A stretch of DNA of 64,000 nt from Cantharellus purpuraceus. Lineage: Eukaryota > Basidiomycota > Agaricomycetes > Cantharellales > Hydnaceae. The notes beneath the pieces were generated by a model. The model was not told the origin of the DNA. It ran no database searches and saw only the letters and a list, made by a program, of their open reading frames with translations. This document shows positions 51,825 to 63,563 of this stretch, one piece after another. The stretch spans positions 496,001 through 560,000 of the forward strand of contig JALBUN010000049.1 in assembly GCA_025174535.1 (NCBI GenBank), written 5' to 3'. Position 1 is the stretch's first letter. Every line of letters begins with the position of its first letter. Made by a program: the position numbers and the translations under genes.

Positions 51825-53732
51825 ATGTCTCGCGCAGAACTTGAAGCGTTTGAAGAAGAGGTCAGACAGGTGCAGCAGTGGTGGAAGGTCAGTCGTCCTC
51901 CTTGTCACCTGTCGCCCTCCTTTCACCCGGCTGCCAGTCCCCCCGCTTCGCTAGAACAAAGCGGCCGTACTCTGCCGCAGACGTCGTCTCCAAGCGTGGC
52001 TCCGTCCCCATCCAGTACGCCTCTGGCCTCCAGGGCAGGAAGCTCTGGCGCATCCTCGAGCAGCACTTTAGAAATGGCACCCCTAGCCACACGTATGGCG
52101 CGTCAGTCTTCTAGTCCGCGTCTCAGCGCGTATATGCTCATCTTCCAGCCAGTCTCGACCCCGTGCAGGTCACCCAGATGGCTAAATACCTGGAAACAGT
52201 CTATGTCTCTGGGTATGCACCCGTCTTGCCCCGCACGACACGCTCTTGACCCCACACAGATGGCAGTCCAGCAGCACCGCTTCGTCCACCAACGAACCCG
52301 GTCCAGATCTCGCCGACTACCCCTCAAACACCGTCCCAAACAAGGTTCACCACCTCTTCACGGCCCAGCTGTTCCACGACCGGAAGCAGCGTGCCGCCCG
52401 TCTCTCCGACCCCTCCGCCGCTGCACGCTCCACTCCCATCGACTATCTGCGTCCCATCATCGCAGACGCCGACACTGGCCACGGGGGCCTCTCGGCCGTC
52501 CTCAAGCTGACCAAAATGTTCGTCGAAGCCGGCGCTGCGGCAATACACATTGAGGACCAGGCACCCGGGACCAAAAAATGTGGACACATGGCTGGCAAGG
52601 TCCTCGTCCCAACGCAGGAGCACATTGACCGTCTTGTCGCTATTCGTCTCCAGTACGACATTATGGGTGTGGAGAATCTTGTTATTGCGCGCACGGATGC
52701 ACACGCTGCGACGCTCATCATGTCCGACGTTGACGCGCGCGACCAGCCGTTCGTCCTTGGGTCTACTGACTCTACGCAGGAGCCGCTTACATACGCCATG
52801 GCAGCTGCCACGCTCAAGGGTGCTTCGGGTGCCGCCCTCCAGGCGGTTGAAGACAACTGGGTCAGCCGCGCTGGGCTTCAAACGCTCTCTCGGACCCTCG
52901 CCGACGCCCTCAAGGCAAATGGAGCCTCTACGGTCACCGTAGAGCGTTTCTTGGCTGCAGCGGGTAACGCATCGTACGCCGATGCATATCGCATTGCCCA
53001 CTCGGCGCCGTTCAATCTCCCGTTGAACAAATGTCCGTTCTGGAGTTCTACGCACCCTCGTACGCGGGAGGGGTACTTCCGGATTCGTGGCGGGACTCCC
53101 ATGTGTGTGGCGCGTGGCCGCGCTTTCGGTCCTCATGCAGATCTCGTCTGGATGGAGACTGCGAAGCCACTGCTCGCCCAAGCGCTGGAGTTTGCAGAGG
53201 GTATTCATGAGGCAGATCCGACGCAATGGTTGGCGTATAACTTGAGCCCGAGTTTCAACTGGGATGCGGCTGGGTTGAAGGGGACCGACATGCGCGACTT
53301 TGTGTGGAAACTGGGGAAGTTGGGGTTTTGTTGGCAATTCATCACGGTGTGTACTGGTTGCGCCATGTTCCCATCTAGTTTTGAATTTTCTGGCATCGAT
53401 AGCTTGGAGGACTGCACTCGAACGCATACATATCGGACTCGTTCGCCCGGGCGTTCGCAAAGGAGGGCATGAAAGCATACGTGGAGCTCATCCAACGCAA
53501 GGAAAGAGACATTGGATGCGATGTTCTCACTCATCAGAAAGTATGACTCAATTTGAAACTCGTTTCGTCACTTGCACTCACTCTCCAATATCAGTGGTCT
53601 GGCGCAGAGCTGATAGATCAATTGCTCATGACGGTCACTGGGGGTGTTTCCTCCACTGCTGCGATGGGAAAGGGCGTGACAGAGGCCCAGTTTACCACCC
53701 CATTGCAGGTAGAGGCCAAGGGTAAACTTTAG
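51825..53732 (+). CDS. ICL1: isocitrate lyase
   Basis: Glyoxylate-cycle enzyme that splits isocitrate into glyoxylate and succinate, allowing growth on acetate or fatty acids; peroxisomal or cytosolic in fungi. The start at 51825 gives [20 protein letters not shown]. Exon 2 has [20 protein letters not shown], then [20 protein letters not shown] and [20 protein letters not shown]. The catalytic region is in the long exon: [20 protein letters not shown], the active-site motif [13 protein letters not shown] (catalytic Cys) and [20 protein letters not shown]. The C-terminal part includes [20 protein letters not shown] and [17 protein letters not shown], then [20 protein letters not shown] and [17 protein letters not shown]. 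It ends in EAKGKL at 53732, not a canonical peroxisomal SKL-type signal. Length near the usual 540 residues; about six exons. Methylisocitrate lyase is a related alternative, but the residues around the active Cys favour isocitrate lyase. Confidence 0.92.
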
Positions 53733-54115
53733 AGGTAGACTCTAGAAGAAAGAGTGGGCCGTAATGGTAATGGTGTCGTTTGGGTGTAGCAAATAAATAC
53801 ATTTGAACCTACTTTGACAGCACTCCAGCCACTGGAAGGCTGAGGTGAAAGTGCAGAGCGAGCGTCAGGTGGTCCAAGGAAAGGAATTCGTGGGAATCAT
53901 GAACACGTGATTCCATTCCGCTGACACGTCTACGCGTTCCATCAGTCCTTGGTGTACAACTGCTAGCTTACTGGCTAGGCGAACTGCTTTCGCGCGTCTG
54001 GCCTGTGAGGTTGATATCTGTTAGAAACACGGACGAGGAGACCGTATACATTCTTCTGCGACATTTGCATCGCCATCCTTTGTCTTGAACTCATTGGCAT
54101 CACCTTAGCCACGAG
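53733..54115. other. intergenic, ALG7 promoter
   Basis: The 383 bp between isocitrate lyase and ALG7, both on the plus strand. No ORF of note. Confidence 0.5.
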
Positions 54116-55960
54116 ATGCCACCCCCACGCCCGCTCCCACCCCTCTTCCTTGCCGCTCTCCTCCCCGTTTCCGGATGGCTCATCGTACGCCCCCTCACGA
54201 CACCGCTGCCCCTCGGGGCGCTTAGCGCATCAGTGGGGTTTTCGATCCTCGCGTTCGTCTCGGCGTTGAGTCTCGTCCCTGCGCTGGGGCCTGCGTTTGT
54301 GAGGGTGGGGCTGAAAGGCAGGGATCTGCTGAAAAAAGACAGGGAGGATATGTGAGCGGGTTTTTGACTCGATGTTGTTCCTCTTATCTCTGTGATTGAT
54401 TATAAATCGCATTTTAGACCGGAGAGCATGGGACTCATTTGTGCATCGATATATATCCTGCTCCTGATTCTCTTCATCCCATTCCCGTTTTCTTCTTTCT
54501 TCGTCGAGACACAAAACAGGTCAGAAGGCCTGACTCGAGTCGACTTTCCACTCGCGCAAGTGCGTTGCGTCGTTCTCGGCCGTAATCACGTCATCTCACT
54601 AAAGTAGCTTGGCAGCTCTCCGTATATTTATCTGCGATACTTTCCCTCCTCATGGCTACACTTCTTGGATTTATAGATGACCTATTCGATATCCGGTGGC
54701 GCCACAAGCTTCCCATCCCACTGATTGCGTCCATTCCCCTTTTACTCGTGTATTATGCAGAACATGGTAATACCCACATTGTCGTTCCTAAACCCTTCCG
54801 CTCTATATTTGGGACTATTGTGGATTTAGGTACGTTTGATTGCTCTCGACATTGCTAAGTGTGTGTTTAGAAGGCTATGCCAGGTCCATTATACTATGTT
54901 TATATGTCGTTATTGTCGACATTTTCGACGAATAGCATCAATATTCTGGCGGGGCTTAACGCTCTCGAGGCTTCACAAACCCTTATCATCGCTATCTCGG
55001 TTTGCATCAATGATGCTCTGTACTTGCCGTGGCCGCGTTCGTTCACACTCCGTATCCCGGTGCCTTATCTTGTTGGTAAGGGCTATTTCGTAGTGTTCGT
55101 GAGAGCACGTTATTGACATCTCGTGAAGGTAAATTAGGCAGTTCGTGGTCGTGTACAATTGGAGGAGTCTACGACGCAGGTCTCTCTCATGGAAGCAAGG
55201 AATTGGTAGAACGCCATCTTCTCAGCATGTACTTTATGCTTCCTCTTATTGGCGTTTGCCTCGGCTTCATGTATCACAATTGGTGTGCCAAGCTATCTTT
55301 GACGCCTCACGCACCGTGAGCTGATGTTTGACATGATCGTTCTCAAGGTATCCCGCACGCTCCTTCCCTGGAGATACGTTTTGCTATTTTAGTGGGATGG
55401 CTTTTGCGGTCGTGGGGATTCAGGGACACTTTTCGAAGACACTCCTATTGTTCTTCATCCCGCAGGTGTTCAATTTCTTGCTTAGTTGTCCACAGTTGTT
55501 TGGACTGGTTCCTTGCCCTAGGCACCGGATTCCACGGTGAGTGCCTGAGTATTTTTTTCTCGTGGGTAGATGTTTGATTGAGGCTGTAAATAGCCCCGAT
55601 CCTACCACAGCGCTCCTCACGCCTTCGACCACCGATTTTCCGCGCCCTCCCTCACGTCTCACGACGATGACGCTTAAAATATTCGCGATGTTGGGGCTCA
55701 CGCGGTTAACGACTCATCCAACAACGGGTCAAATTCTTTCAGCGACAAATCTGACCCTCCTCAACTTTATGTTGGTGCACATGGGGCCGATGAGTGAACG
55801 GGGGTTAGTGTTGATGATGATGAGTGTTCAGGTGAGTGTTGGTTGTTTTTCCAGATAAGAATACGATTGGAGATGGGTGTTGCAGGCTATGTGTAGCGTC
55901 GCCGCTTTTGGGATTAGACATGGGCTTGCGGGGTTAGTTTATGATGGCGATAGGCGGTGA
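54116..55960 (+). CDS. ALG7: UDP-GlcNAc:dolichyl-P GlcNAc-1-P transferase
   Basis: Polytopic ER membrane enzyme that starts N-glycan synthesis by transferring GlcNAc-1-phosphate to dolichyl phosphate; the target of tunicamycin (DPAGT1/Alg7). The start at 54116 ([20 protein letters not shown]) gives a hydrophobic first helix. The second exon has [20 protein letters not shown], then [20 protein letters not shown] and the conserved [11 protein letters not shown] segment containing the Asp pair of the active site. [20 protein letters not shown] gives the [16 protein letters not shown] motif, then [12 protein letters not shown]. The next exons carry [24 protein letters not shown] sequence, [10 protein letters not shown], and a last exon ending [14 protein letters not shown] at 55960. 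About nine exons, several short. Reading of the exons between 55080 and 55450 was not exact, but the family is clear. Confidence 0.88.
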
Positions 55961-57599
55961 CTTGGCTTGTGTAATTTCTTATTCGGTTCGAGGAAGAAAC
56001 TGATATATGAGAGATTATTATTATGGCAGCTTGTTTTCCATCGGAGGGTATGCATTTCGCATGGTTTCTTCATCAAACCCACTCGTTCGGATAAGTGACA
56101 TCAAGATGTGACCGGTGGCCACACAGTGTGCGCTAAAGTCGAGACTTGCAGTATCGCGTTTCGCATCGTTTTGCATCCATCTTGGCTAGAGTGCTTGTAC
56201 TGACCGCAAATTTTGATGAGCTATTTCCACAATTCTGTGTGATGTTCAACTTCGTTGAGCATTAGCATAATGTGTTTTACTGTATGAACCAATAAGTGCA
56301 GGTGTTCAACGTTCAACAGTGACAGTGAGCAGATTCCCTTGGTGAAATTCAAGTTCATGTTTGACTGACTTGATAGTCACCATCCATATTCGGGTCCCCA
56401 GTTCATTGTCAACTTCACAAGCATACGGCGAATGCCCTGCAATCCCATGCCTCACGTTCCATGTACCACATTCAACGGCCTACTAAACGTCAGGAACACC
56501 CTACAGTACATTCGACAAACTTGGGTTTCTACATGTAATGTAGGATCTCAGATGTGTTTCTTTCATATCAGGAAGTGTTATTTCTCGCTGGTCTAAAATG
56601 CCTCGCCCACGGGCACAGCTGTTCGTCCTAGTGAGCCTACTGGATATGATGGCCCCTCATTTCATATTTATCCAATGGTCAACCACATATTATGAACTCC
56701 CCACCACTTTCCTGAAACCGGACACAATTGCAACCTGCGATCATAGGTATGATACTTAATTTTAATCCTGAACTGTCAGATGGTGTCGGAAGCGTCATGG
56801 TAAAGCTGGTAAGTATATTCTCTATTGGAGTGCAGTCCACACTGATGTATAAGTCATCAGGTGTTACAGCTGCAGTATGAGAGGGTGTTGCATGCTTGCC
56901 CAACCCCAACGTACCATTCTATATTTATGTTAATGTGGTGTGTATTCTTCAATGATGCACATGCACTCAATATAATCAATGGCAAAGATGAGCTGGTGAT
57001 CTGGTGATCTGGGAGCCAACTTCTAACCACGGAATGTTAGGAAAAATCTGACATGGGCCAGTGCAATGGTACATTGTTGGATGTCAGTACTGCTGACATT
57101 ATTCTTTGAGGTTCGCCGTAATAATTAGCTTCAAGGTTTATGCAATCAAATGATGTTTGCGACTAGATAGTTATATGACACAGCTGATGTGTTTTATCAG
57201 GCTTGAGGGCGAAGTTCCTGAAAGCAATATCTATACCCCAGATCTCGTCTTATGTTACTAGGTTCACACCTTCTGGTTGTCCCCCCCCTCCCGGCCATTC
57301 TGATAGTGCATCCTGTAGTGATGAACTGACCGTTGGAAATTTCATTTGTGTCCAGGGCCTGTTCCAACAGAGACACGTATTTAAAGCTAGTGAGGCAATC
57401 ATTCTGTCAGCCAGCGCAGCGTTTTGAATTTGACACGCAACTTGTGGCATGACATCTCTTTAACGGAAAGAGACTGCACTCTTCTTGCCAAGTGAAAAAA
57501 AAAAACGGTCAGGAATCAATATCGGTACGTACTGTGTTGAAGTTTATTCTTACAGCACTCACGATGCATTAGTTTAAATATCGTTGCCTAGAGAATCTG
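55961..57599. other. gene-poor stretch after ALG7
   Basis: No supported gene. Short ORFs only (57203-57427 and its antisense). A run of about ten A residues at 57494-57504 and a short repeat of TGGTGATC near 57000 are the only notable features. Confidence 0.5.
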
Positions 57600-57649
57600 T
57601 TTTGATCTTACACTCCTAACTTTCATGGTGTGATATCGACGTATCAAAC

Positions 57650-58430
57650 AGATTCGGTGATTTGTCATTCTTTACAGACAAGACCATCCAACTTCCGTTG
57701 GGCGTGGATAGCTGGGCTTATGATGTATTGGTTCAGGTGGGGGGTGGCTTGTATCACAGCCAGCTAGGGGTGCGTGGGTATTATGAGTTCGTTCCCCTGT
57801 AAGAGCTGGTCGTCAAACACTAAATTTGCGTCTACAGTCTCTATCTCCATGGAAATCCTCTCGAGCTTGTGGACCATGTTCCTCAAATCAATCTTCTTCT
57901 GAAGCGAAATTTGGAGGTTGTTCGATGTGGAGAAATTTCCTCAGGTACTAGCCCATGACGCAGCAGAATTAACTGTCAGATTTAGAAAAGCGTTTGATAT
58001 CGTCTTGGTGAAACGACTGAGTGAGTCGGCAATGGGACAGCAAACTGGTTTAAGGTGAACTTCCTGTAACTTGATACTCATGCGTACGCTTACGCCAGGA
58101 CGAATTGATGTTCAGATTTGATAGCTTCTCTTGGGGATCTTCAAAGTTAGGATGAAGAATTCTGCGTGTACTCCTCACCGCTTCACACCATATTCTGGCA
58201 AGATGCTTTATTTCTAGACCCCGGGCTTGTCGAACTGTTGCCTGCGCGACCCATTAGCCGAAAATACAAAGACAGGTTAGAACCAAAGCCACAAGAATGT
58301 TTTGAAAAGGATATATGGAGTACTGTTACTTTCATGTTATGCGACATCGCCGCGCGCTTATATCTTCAGAGGCAGGTATCCGTCTCTCTGAGTCAACCGT
58401 GCAGAAGCACTGGTTGTATGTGTTAAAACG
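57650..58430 (+). pseudogene. possible gene fragment, not recognised
   Basis: Several coding-like pieces lie in order on the plus strand: KTIQLPLGVDSWAYDVLVQ (about 57670), LYLHGNPLELVDHVPQINLL (about 57840) and FRKAFDIVLVKRLSESAMG (about 57980). A longer open exon at 58166-58426 contains YSSPLHTIFWQDALFLDPG and ECFEKDIWSTVTFMLCDIAA. Plausible GT-AG junctions exist between some of them, but I could not make one continuous frame, and no family was recognised. It may be a real multi-exon gene with splice sites I missed, or a decayed one. Confidence 0.3.
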
Positions 58431-58541
58431 TTAAATACTGTCTTGCTCTGCGGAAGGGAGAATAAGTACTAGCGCCTGTATAAATACTTATTCGAGCCTA
58501 CGGTCGAATTTACTTGGTTTACGTAATCCCGACTATTCCAA

Positions 58542-59772
58542 ATGGATGACCGTATGGCATCTGCTGCTAGATTCCTCCTTCAAAGCCCACCTGGTGAAAT
58601 CAATGACGTCCTGAATGGTATGTAATCATCATAGTTCCGAAAACTTCAGACGATATGCCATTTTGTAGACGTCCGCAACATCATCTCCGATGACGATACT
58701 CTCCAGGAAGGTATCCAACCTGCATTGCAAGAATACAATGTAGCGCAGTTTGTGACAGTCGAAGTTCCAGGACAAAATCATCAAGTGAGTTCGGAATTTT
58801 TGCTGTGTGCTTTTATGCTCACAACGTCTTATACTATGTGTAGGTGATCATCAGTGAGGCGGGGCGTGTTCCAGGCGAGGAGGAGCGATTTCGAGACCCA
58901 CGTTCCAAGACTACATTCAAATTTGATCATTTGAGACTTGTGCGTCAAACCCTGAAAGCATCGGAAACGGCTCGGCATGACAGCCATGGTTCATATGTCC
59001 AGGAAGCTTCAGATTCACAGTCTTACGAGCCCGACGAAGCAGCAGAACCATTCCGGTTGGCATTGGGGGTTTACCATCTATGCATTAAAGTGCTAATGGG
59101 GCTATAGAGCAGCATTAGAGACTGCAGCTCTTGCGTATATTACCGATCACTTTCAGGAGGGTGTGGCTACCGTTTTTGCGAATTCCACGAGCAACTACGT
59201 GATCCAGTTTGTTGCAAACAAATACAATCCACTGAATTACTGGTTTATCTTCAGAAATTTACTTTCATGCATGTGATTGACTTTTAACACAGGTCTGGGC
59301 GATGGCGATCGGAATATGTAATCGACACGAACGAGGCGAAGTTGAATGGTAAAGTTTTAATCAACGTCCATTACTTTGAACAAGGAAATGTAAGGAGCAA
59401 GGACAAACATCTGGTTCAAACGGCTCTGACGTAGCAGATAGGTACAACTTTCTACTAACTACACCCCATCCTTCGACCTCACCTCTGCAGTCACGTCTTC
59501 TCTCAATGCATCGTCCGCTTCTAAAATCCTTGCCCTAATTGAAGCACGAGAATCAGAGCATCAAGCGGCTTTGAACGAGACTTATCAAGATATGGGCGAG
59601 AAAACATTCAAGGGCTTGAGAAGGACTTTACCCTTGACCCGACAAAAGCTGGATTGGGACAAGGCGGGCAATTTATCGCTTGCAATGTTCAATCTTAACT
59701 GATTTATCGCAGGTCTTGGGATATAAACTCGGGGCCGAACTGACCGCAAGCAAAGGCGTCTTTGGGTCATAG
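58542..59772 (+). CDS. CAP1: F-actin capping protein alpha subunit
   Basis: Alpha subunit of the heterodimeric capping protein that blocks actin filament barbed ends at cortical patches. The start at 58542 gives MDDRMASAARFLLQSPPGEI and leads into VRNIISDDDTLQEGIQPALQ, QEYNVAQFVTVEVPGQNHQ and VIISEAGRVPGEEERFRDP. A FKFDHLRL exon is followed by SYEPDEAAEPFRAALETAAL, IQFVANKYNPLNYWSGRWRS-like sequence, KLNGKVLINVHYFEQGN and VQLSTNYTPSFDLTSAV. The C-terminal actin-binding part has ALNETYQDMGEKTFKGLRRT, LPLTRQKLDWDK and VLGYKLGAELTASKGVFGS. About nine exons. The final intron (59664-59712) has a GC donor; no GT donor gives a workable frame there. Firm family call; converges on GRH1 with 45 bp between stop codons. 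Confidence 0.93.
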
Positions 59773-59817
59773 CGATACAATCCGAGCGAGGTATAACGGA
59801 TCCAGAGGATAGCACGA

Positions 59818-61080
59818 TTAATCAACACTGGTGATACTCCCTGTCGTGTCTTCCAAGCTCTGCATCCCATCATCGTCGTCTACCTCCGCCAGCTCGGCAT
59901 GTACTGGTAATTTAGAATCCGCGTGATAATTCACCTCAGGCGCAACGTCGTTTTCCGCTATTTGTGTACCATTTAGATTTAAAGTGGGCGCCGGCCTGCT
60001 TACATTGGGTGACATGTGTTCAGGGTACCAAGGAGGAGAGTTGGTGCCTGTAAACGTTTACATTACACATCAACCGTCGCGATCAATATGACATATAACA
60101 AACCTTGAACATCGAAGATCGTGTTCGCGTGCGCGTCTGCTGGAACAAAGAGTTGCTGTTCTTCAAATTCCCCATCCAGAGATGCGCGGGAAGATGGGGG
60201 GTTATTGACATTTTGGTCTTGTTCTGAGACTGGTATGCGATGTAAGAGACCAAACCTGTCACGCGTCAAGATGGTCTAAAGTATCATTGTGAGCCGGCTT
60301 ACCCAAATACGCAACCTAAGAGACCTTCCCCGCCCCACTGACGATTCGGTACCAGGACTACCTCTCTCAAAGTGCTGCAGCATAATCAGTAATGAAGTTC
60401 TGAGCAACTTCAAGTGACTCACTCGAAATCATATGAGTATACATACACACGAAGTGGCTTGTCCACATGCTGCGTGAAGGTAAATCGAGGAGGCAATGTA
60501 AGAAGATACTGTACTTACAGCCTCTACCACGTCATAGAAATCTCCCTCAGCATACAAAGTACCGCCCGACCAGCCCACTATCCAATCCCCATACGGCACC
60601 AGACCTGCACTCTCTGCTGGACTTCCTTCCAATACATCAAGCACATGCCAGACATTGTCCAGAGCAAATTCCGGTTCACACAATCGCATGCTCAGTCCGA
60701 GAAGAGAAGGCTGACTGGATGACGGTTCATTATCGTCCTGAGAGGACCAAATCCGCGAGGGAGTGACTGCGACGACTAGCTTCAAAAACGGTAAGCGTGG
60801 AAGTAAACAAATTGGATCCGACCATGGGCTCACGGCGAGTCTGCTGAGTTTTGGAATTCCATACAAGTAGATTGAGTTGTTTGTTCTCGTTAGATTCAAC
60901 GATTTTTTCTAATTCGGACGCGTCGATATCGGATGAGAAGGGATTGCCTTCCAAACCCACGACAAAATCGAAGAAAGCCTCGAGGTTGGTCTGTGAGGCA
61001 GGGGACCCAGGTGTTACGCGCAATACATGTAAACCTCGAGCAGGTTGGCGGTCAGTGGGCTGTGATTGACCTGCTCCCAT
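59818..61080 (-). CDS. GRH1: GRASP55/65 Golgi stacking protein Grh1
   Basis: Peripheral membrane protein of the early Golgi/ER exit sites with two PDZ-like GRASP domains; roles in tethering and unconventional secretion. The start at 61080 gives MGAGQSQPTDRQPARGLH, whose Gly2 fits N-myristoylation or acetylation. GRASP domain 1: HVLRVTPGSPASQTNLEAFF, VVGLEGNPFSSDIDASELEK, NKQLNLLVWNSKTQQTR. Domain 2: LVVAVTPSRIWSSQDDNEP, LLGLSMRLCEPEFALDNVWH, VLDVLEGSPAESAGLVPYGD, VGWSGGTLYAEGDFYDVVEA and VDKPLRVYVYSYDF. The next exons carry the REVVLVPNRQWGGEGLLG-type end of the second domain, then YGLLHRIPVSEQDQNVNNPP. The disordered, acidic tail ends in EVDDDDGMQSLEDTTGSIT at 59818. About six exons. An in-frame ORF extension upstream to 61206 is not used, because the Met-Gly start is conserved in the family. 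Confidence 0.92.
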
Positions 61081-63563
61081 ATTGAAAACAAAAGGGACAC
61101 TGCGTTGGAAAGTACTTTTGGACGCTTTGGGCGTGTGACTTTCCGAGTCTGAATCCGCGGCACGAATGTCCTCCGACCCAGTGCGACGACCTCTGGGTAT
61201 ATACACTGCATTGTCTTATAAATTCATAAAAATCGAGTTGAAGCCTTAATCCTAGTTCTATAGCGAGAAGATCGTTTTTGATCCGGTCTCTGCCCGTTGT
61301 TCAGTACTAAGTACCCGAACAAAGAGGCATTGAATTCACGTGAATCAGGTTGACCGGCCCTCACGCTCCCATGGGTCTAAGGTCTGTATCTGAGTCGTTT
61401 AAGCACTCGTGCACAGGGACCATCGTGACGAAGGCCACATCTGAAGAGCAAAAACCCCACTTGCTTTTCGCTCTATACTTTTACCATTGGCAGTTCATCA
61501 GTCACAGCAATGATTGAACTTCAATTTTGCTGTGATTGATGTTGGGGTACTGCCACTATGGTAGAAGTCCGAGTCGGACAATACAAATGCGTTATCTTTG
61601 AGCTGTCTTGCAATAATGATTAACCCTGTGTGGCTGAGGACTGCTTGTGTGTTCATTCGGTTCCGAACTTGAGCGAAGTGACCCAACCGGGTAGAAAAGT
61701 GATGCCCGATACGGTGTCCTTGTTGTCGGGCTCTCGACGACAAAAGCAAGAAGGTTTATCCAAAGCAAACAGATCACTGCCGTTACGGGCCTTGGGTGTT
61801 CTAGCTTCTGGTTCCGACGCTACATCGCGCCACACGTGCCAAGCAAGTTACTTAACGACAGGACGGATGACTTCTGACCAGCCGGCAAAGTGTATAACAA
61901 AGCGCGCAGGAGCTGCCAGCAAAGAAACCGTCATCATGACCCAAGTTTTCTTTTCCGTAAGCCACACACCCATGTTGAAATCAGTCCTCGTAGAATGCAC
62001 CAACCATAGTAAAAAACACGGCAACATGGCATCAAGGATCTCCTAGTAGTTCAGAACGGTGGCTGGAATGCCTGCTGCATAAATTCGGCCCATGTTCAGC
62101 GTCCGGAGTTGTTGCGTTAGGCAGTTGTGGCCATTGTTTGATCATTGCCAAGAGACTTTGACTATTTATTGCATGAAATTCCATGGTGCGATGAAATCGT
62201 CGCTCTTGAGAGTAAGAGGCGAGTGGCAAATGTGCAGCTCGGCATTCCCTTAAACAAACAACGATTACTTCATGAAGTTCAGAGGTTATCTTATCCCAAC
62301 TTGCCGTAACGGCAAACGGCGTAAGTGGAAAGGCAACGGGCGTGATGGGAACTCACTACCATGAAGACAATCAGTATGCGGTCCCTCAAGAAAGGATGGT
62401 GACATTATCGCTTGCCATGCGCTTCTAACTCTCCGTATCGCAATTTCTATTTTGTAAGAATCTGACTCACTGCACCCCTGCCATGCATGTAGTCACACAT
62501 GAAGAAATTACACACAGGTCATGGAAGACTAGGTTCATGCGTTCGCATTGTAAAAATGGTTGGAGTGGCGTTTCTCGGCTTCTCAGAAACTACAATCAAA
62601 ATCTGTCGAGTTCATTAAAAGGCCCGACACTCAGGGCTTGAGTCCTCGAACACCCTTTGGAAGATCTGCTTCTCTTGTGCGTGATGCGTGATAGGAGTTG
62701 GACGAGTCCAATGGCTTGCTGAACATATCCGACGATGTGCCGGATGGTGCTTCGATCGAAGGGAGAATCATAGTCGTTACATTATGCTTGCTGACCGAAT
62801 GCAATCAGATATCTCGATCCTGTGCTTATTAAATGGGGACTCACGCCCAACACCTTGAACAGGCATGCTTACATAGAAAATGTGGGTTTCAGTGACCCGT
62901 GCAAAATTAAATGATCAACACACACTGTCATCACCAACATAGACGTTGCCTATAATGTGTTATCGTTACATTCTCGTATACGCAGCAAAATTAGGTCAAT
63001 ATCTCAAAATGCAATCTGTCTAACAATACGCAGCATTCTCCGGACAGTCGGAGTGCGGTTTTGATAAATATGAAGCCACGATCGCCCGCCCCGCCGAGGA
63101 AGTGTCTGATTGTTGTCGGACGATGCGGGAGTAACTGTACAACGTGGAAGAGTCACGTAAGTCCAGCCACGGCAAGATTGTCGAACATTGCTAACTCGAT
63201 GCAACGCGCTTCTCTGATCATGGTATAGCCTTAAGAGGGACTTTGATAACAATCCGTGGGATGTGCTGTCGTACAACTAGTTATCGTGTGTTATTCCTTG
63301 GCGAGTTCCGAATCATGGCATTCAAATGGCAGCGGAGAACTTGTCAATAAAATACGACGAGAATGTAAACGTGGTTGCAGATTAGCTTGACCAATAGTTG
63401 AAACTATGTCAATCTATGATCTATGTAGCAAGGCGGACATTGAAGCGAGGCGCCCAAGCAAACATTTTGCTCGCTCTTCCACCCCGACCGGAATGCTGTA
63501 AGCGTGCATTGACCCAGCTCCCAAAAGGGAAAGGGACTGATAGTACGATCTGCAGGTAACTGC
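61081..63563. other. gene-poor right-hand stretch
   Basis: About 2.5 kb upstream of GRH1 with no supported gene. ORFs at 61630-62046 (+) and 63004-63276 (-) have no recognisable features. A hydrophobic minus-strand ORF near 61850-61975 (contains WVMMTVSLLAAPARFVIHF) is too short to call. No transposon signs seen. Confidence 0.45.

Noticed and set aside
52324..53478. 384-codon minus-strand ORF
   Set aside because: Complete antisense shadow of the GC-rich long exon of isocitrate lyase, with Arg/Cys-rich meaningless composition.
61081..61206. N-terminal extension of GRH1
   Set aside because: The Met-Gly start at 61080 is conserved in GRASP proteins; the upstream segment is likely leader sequence.
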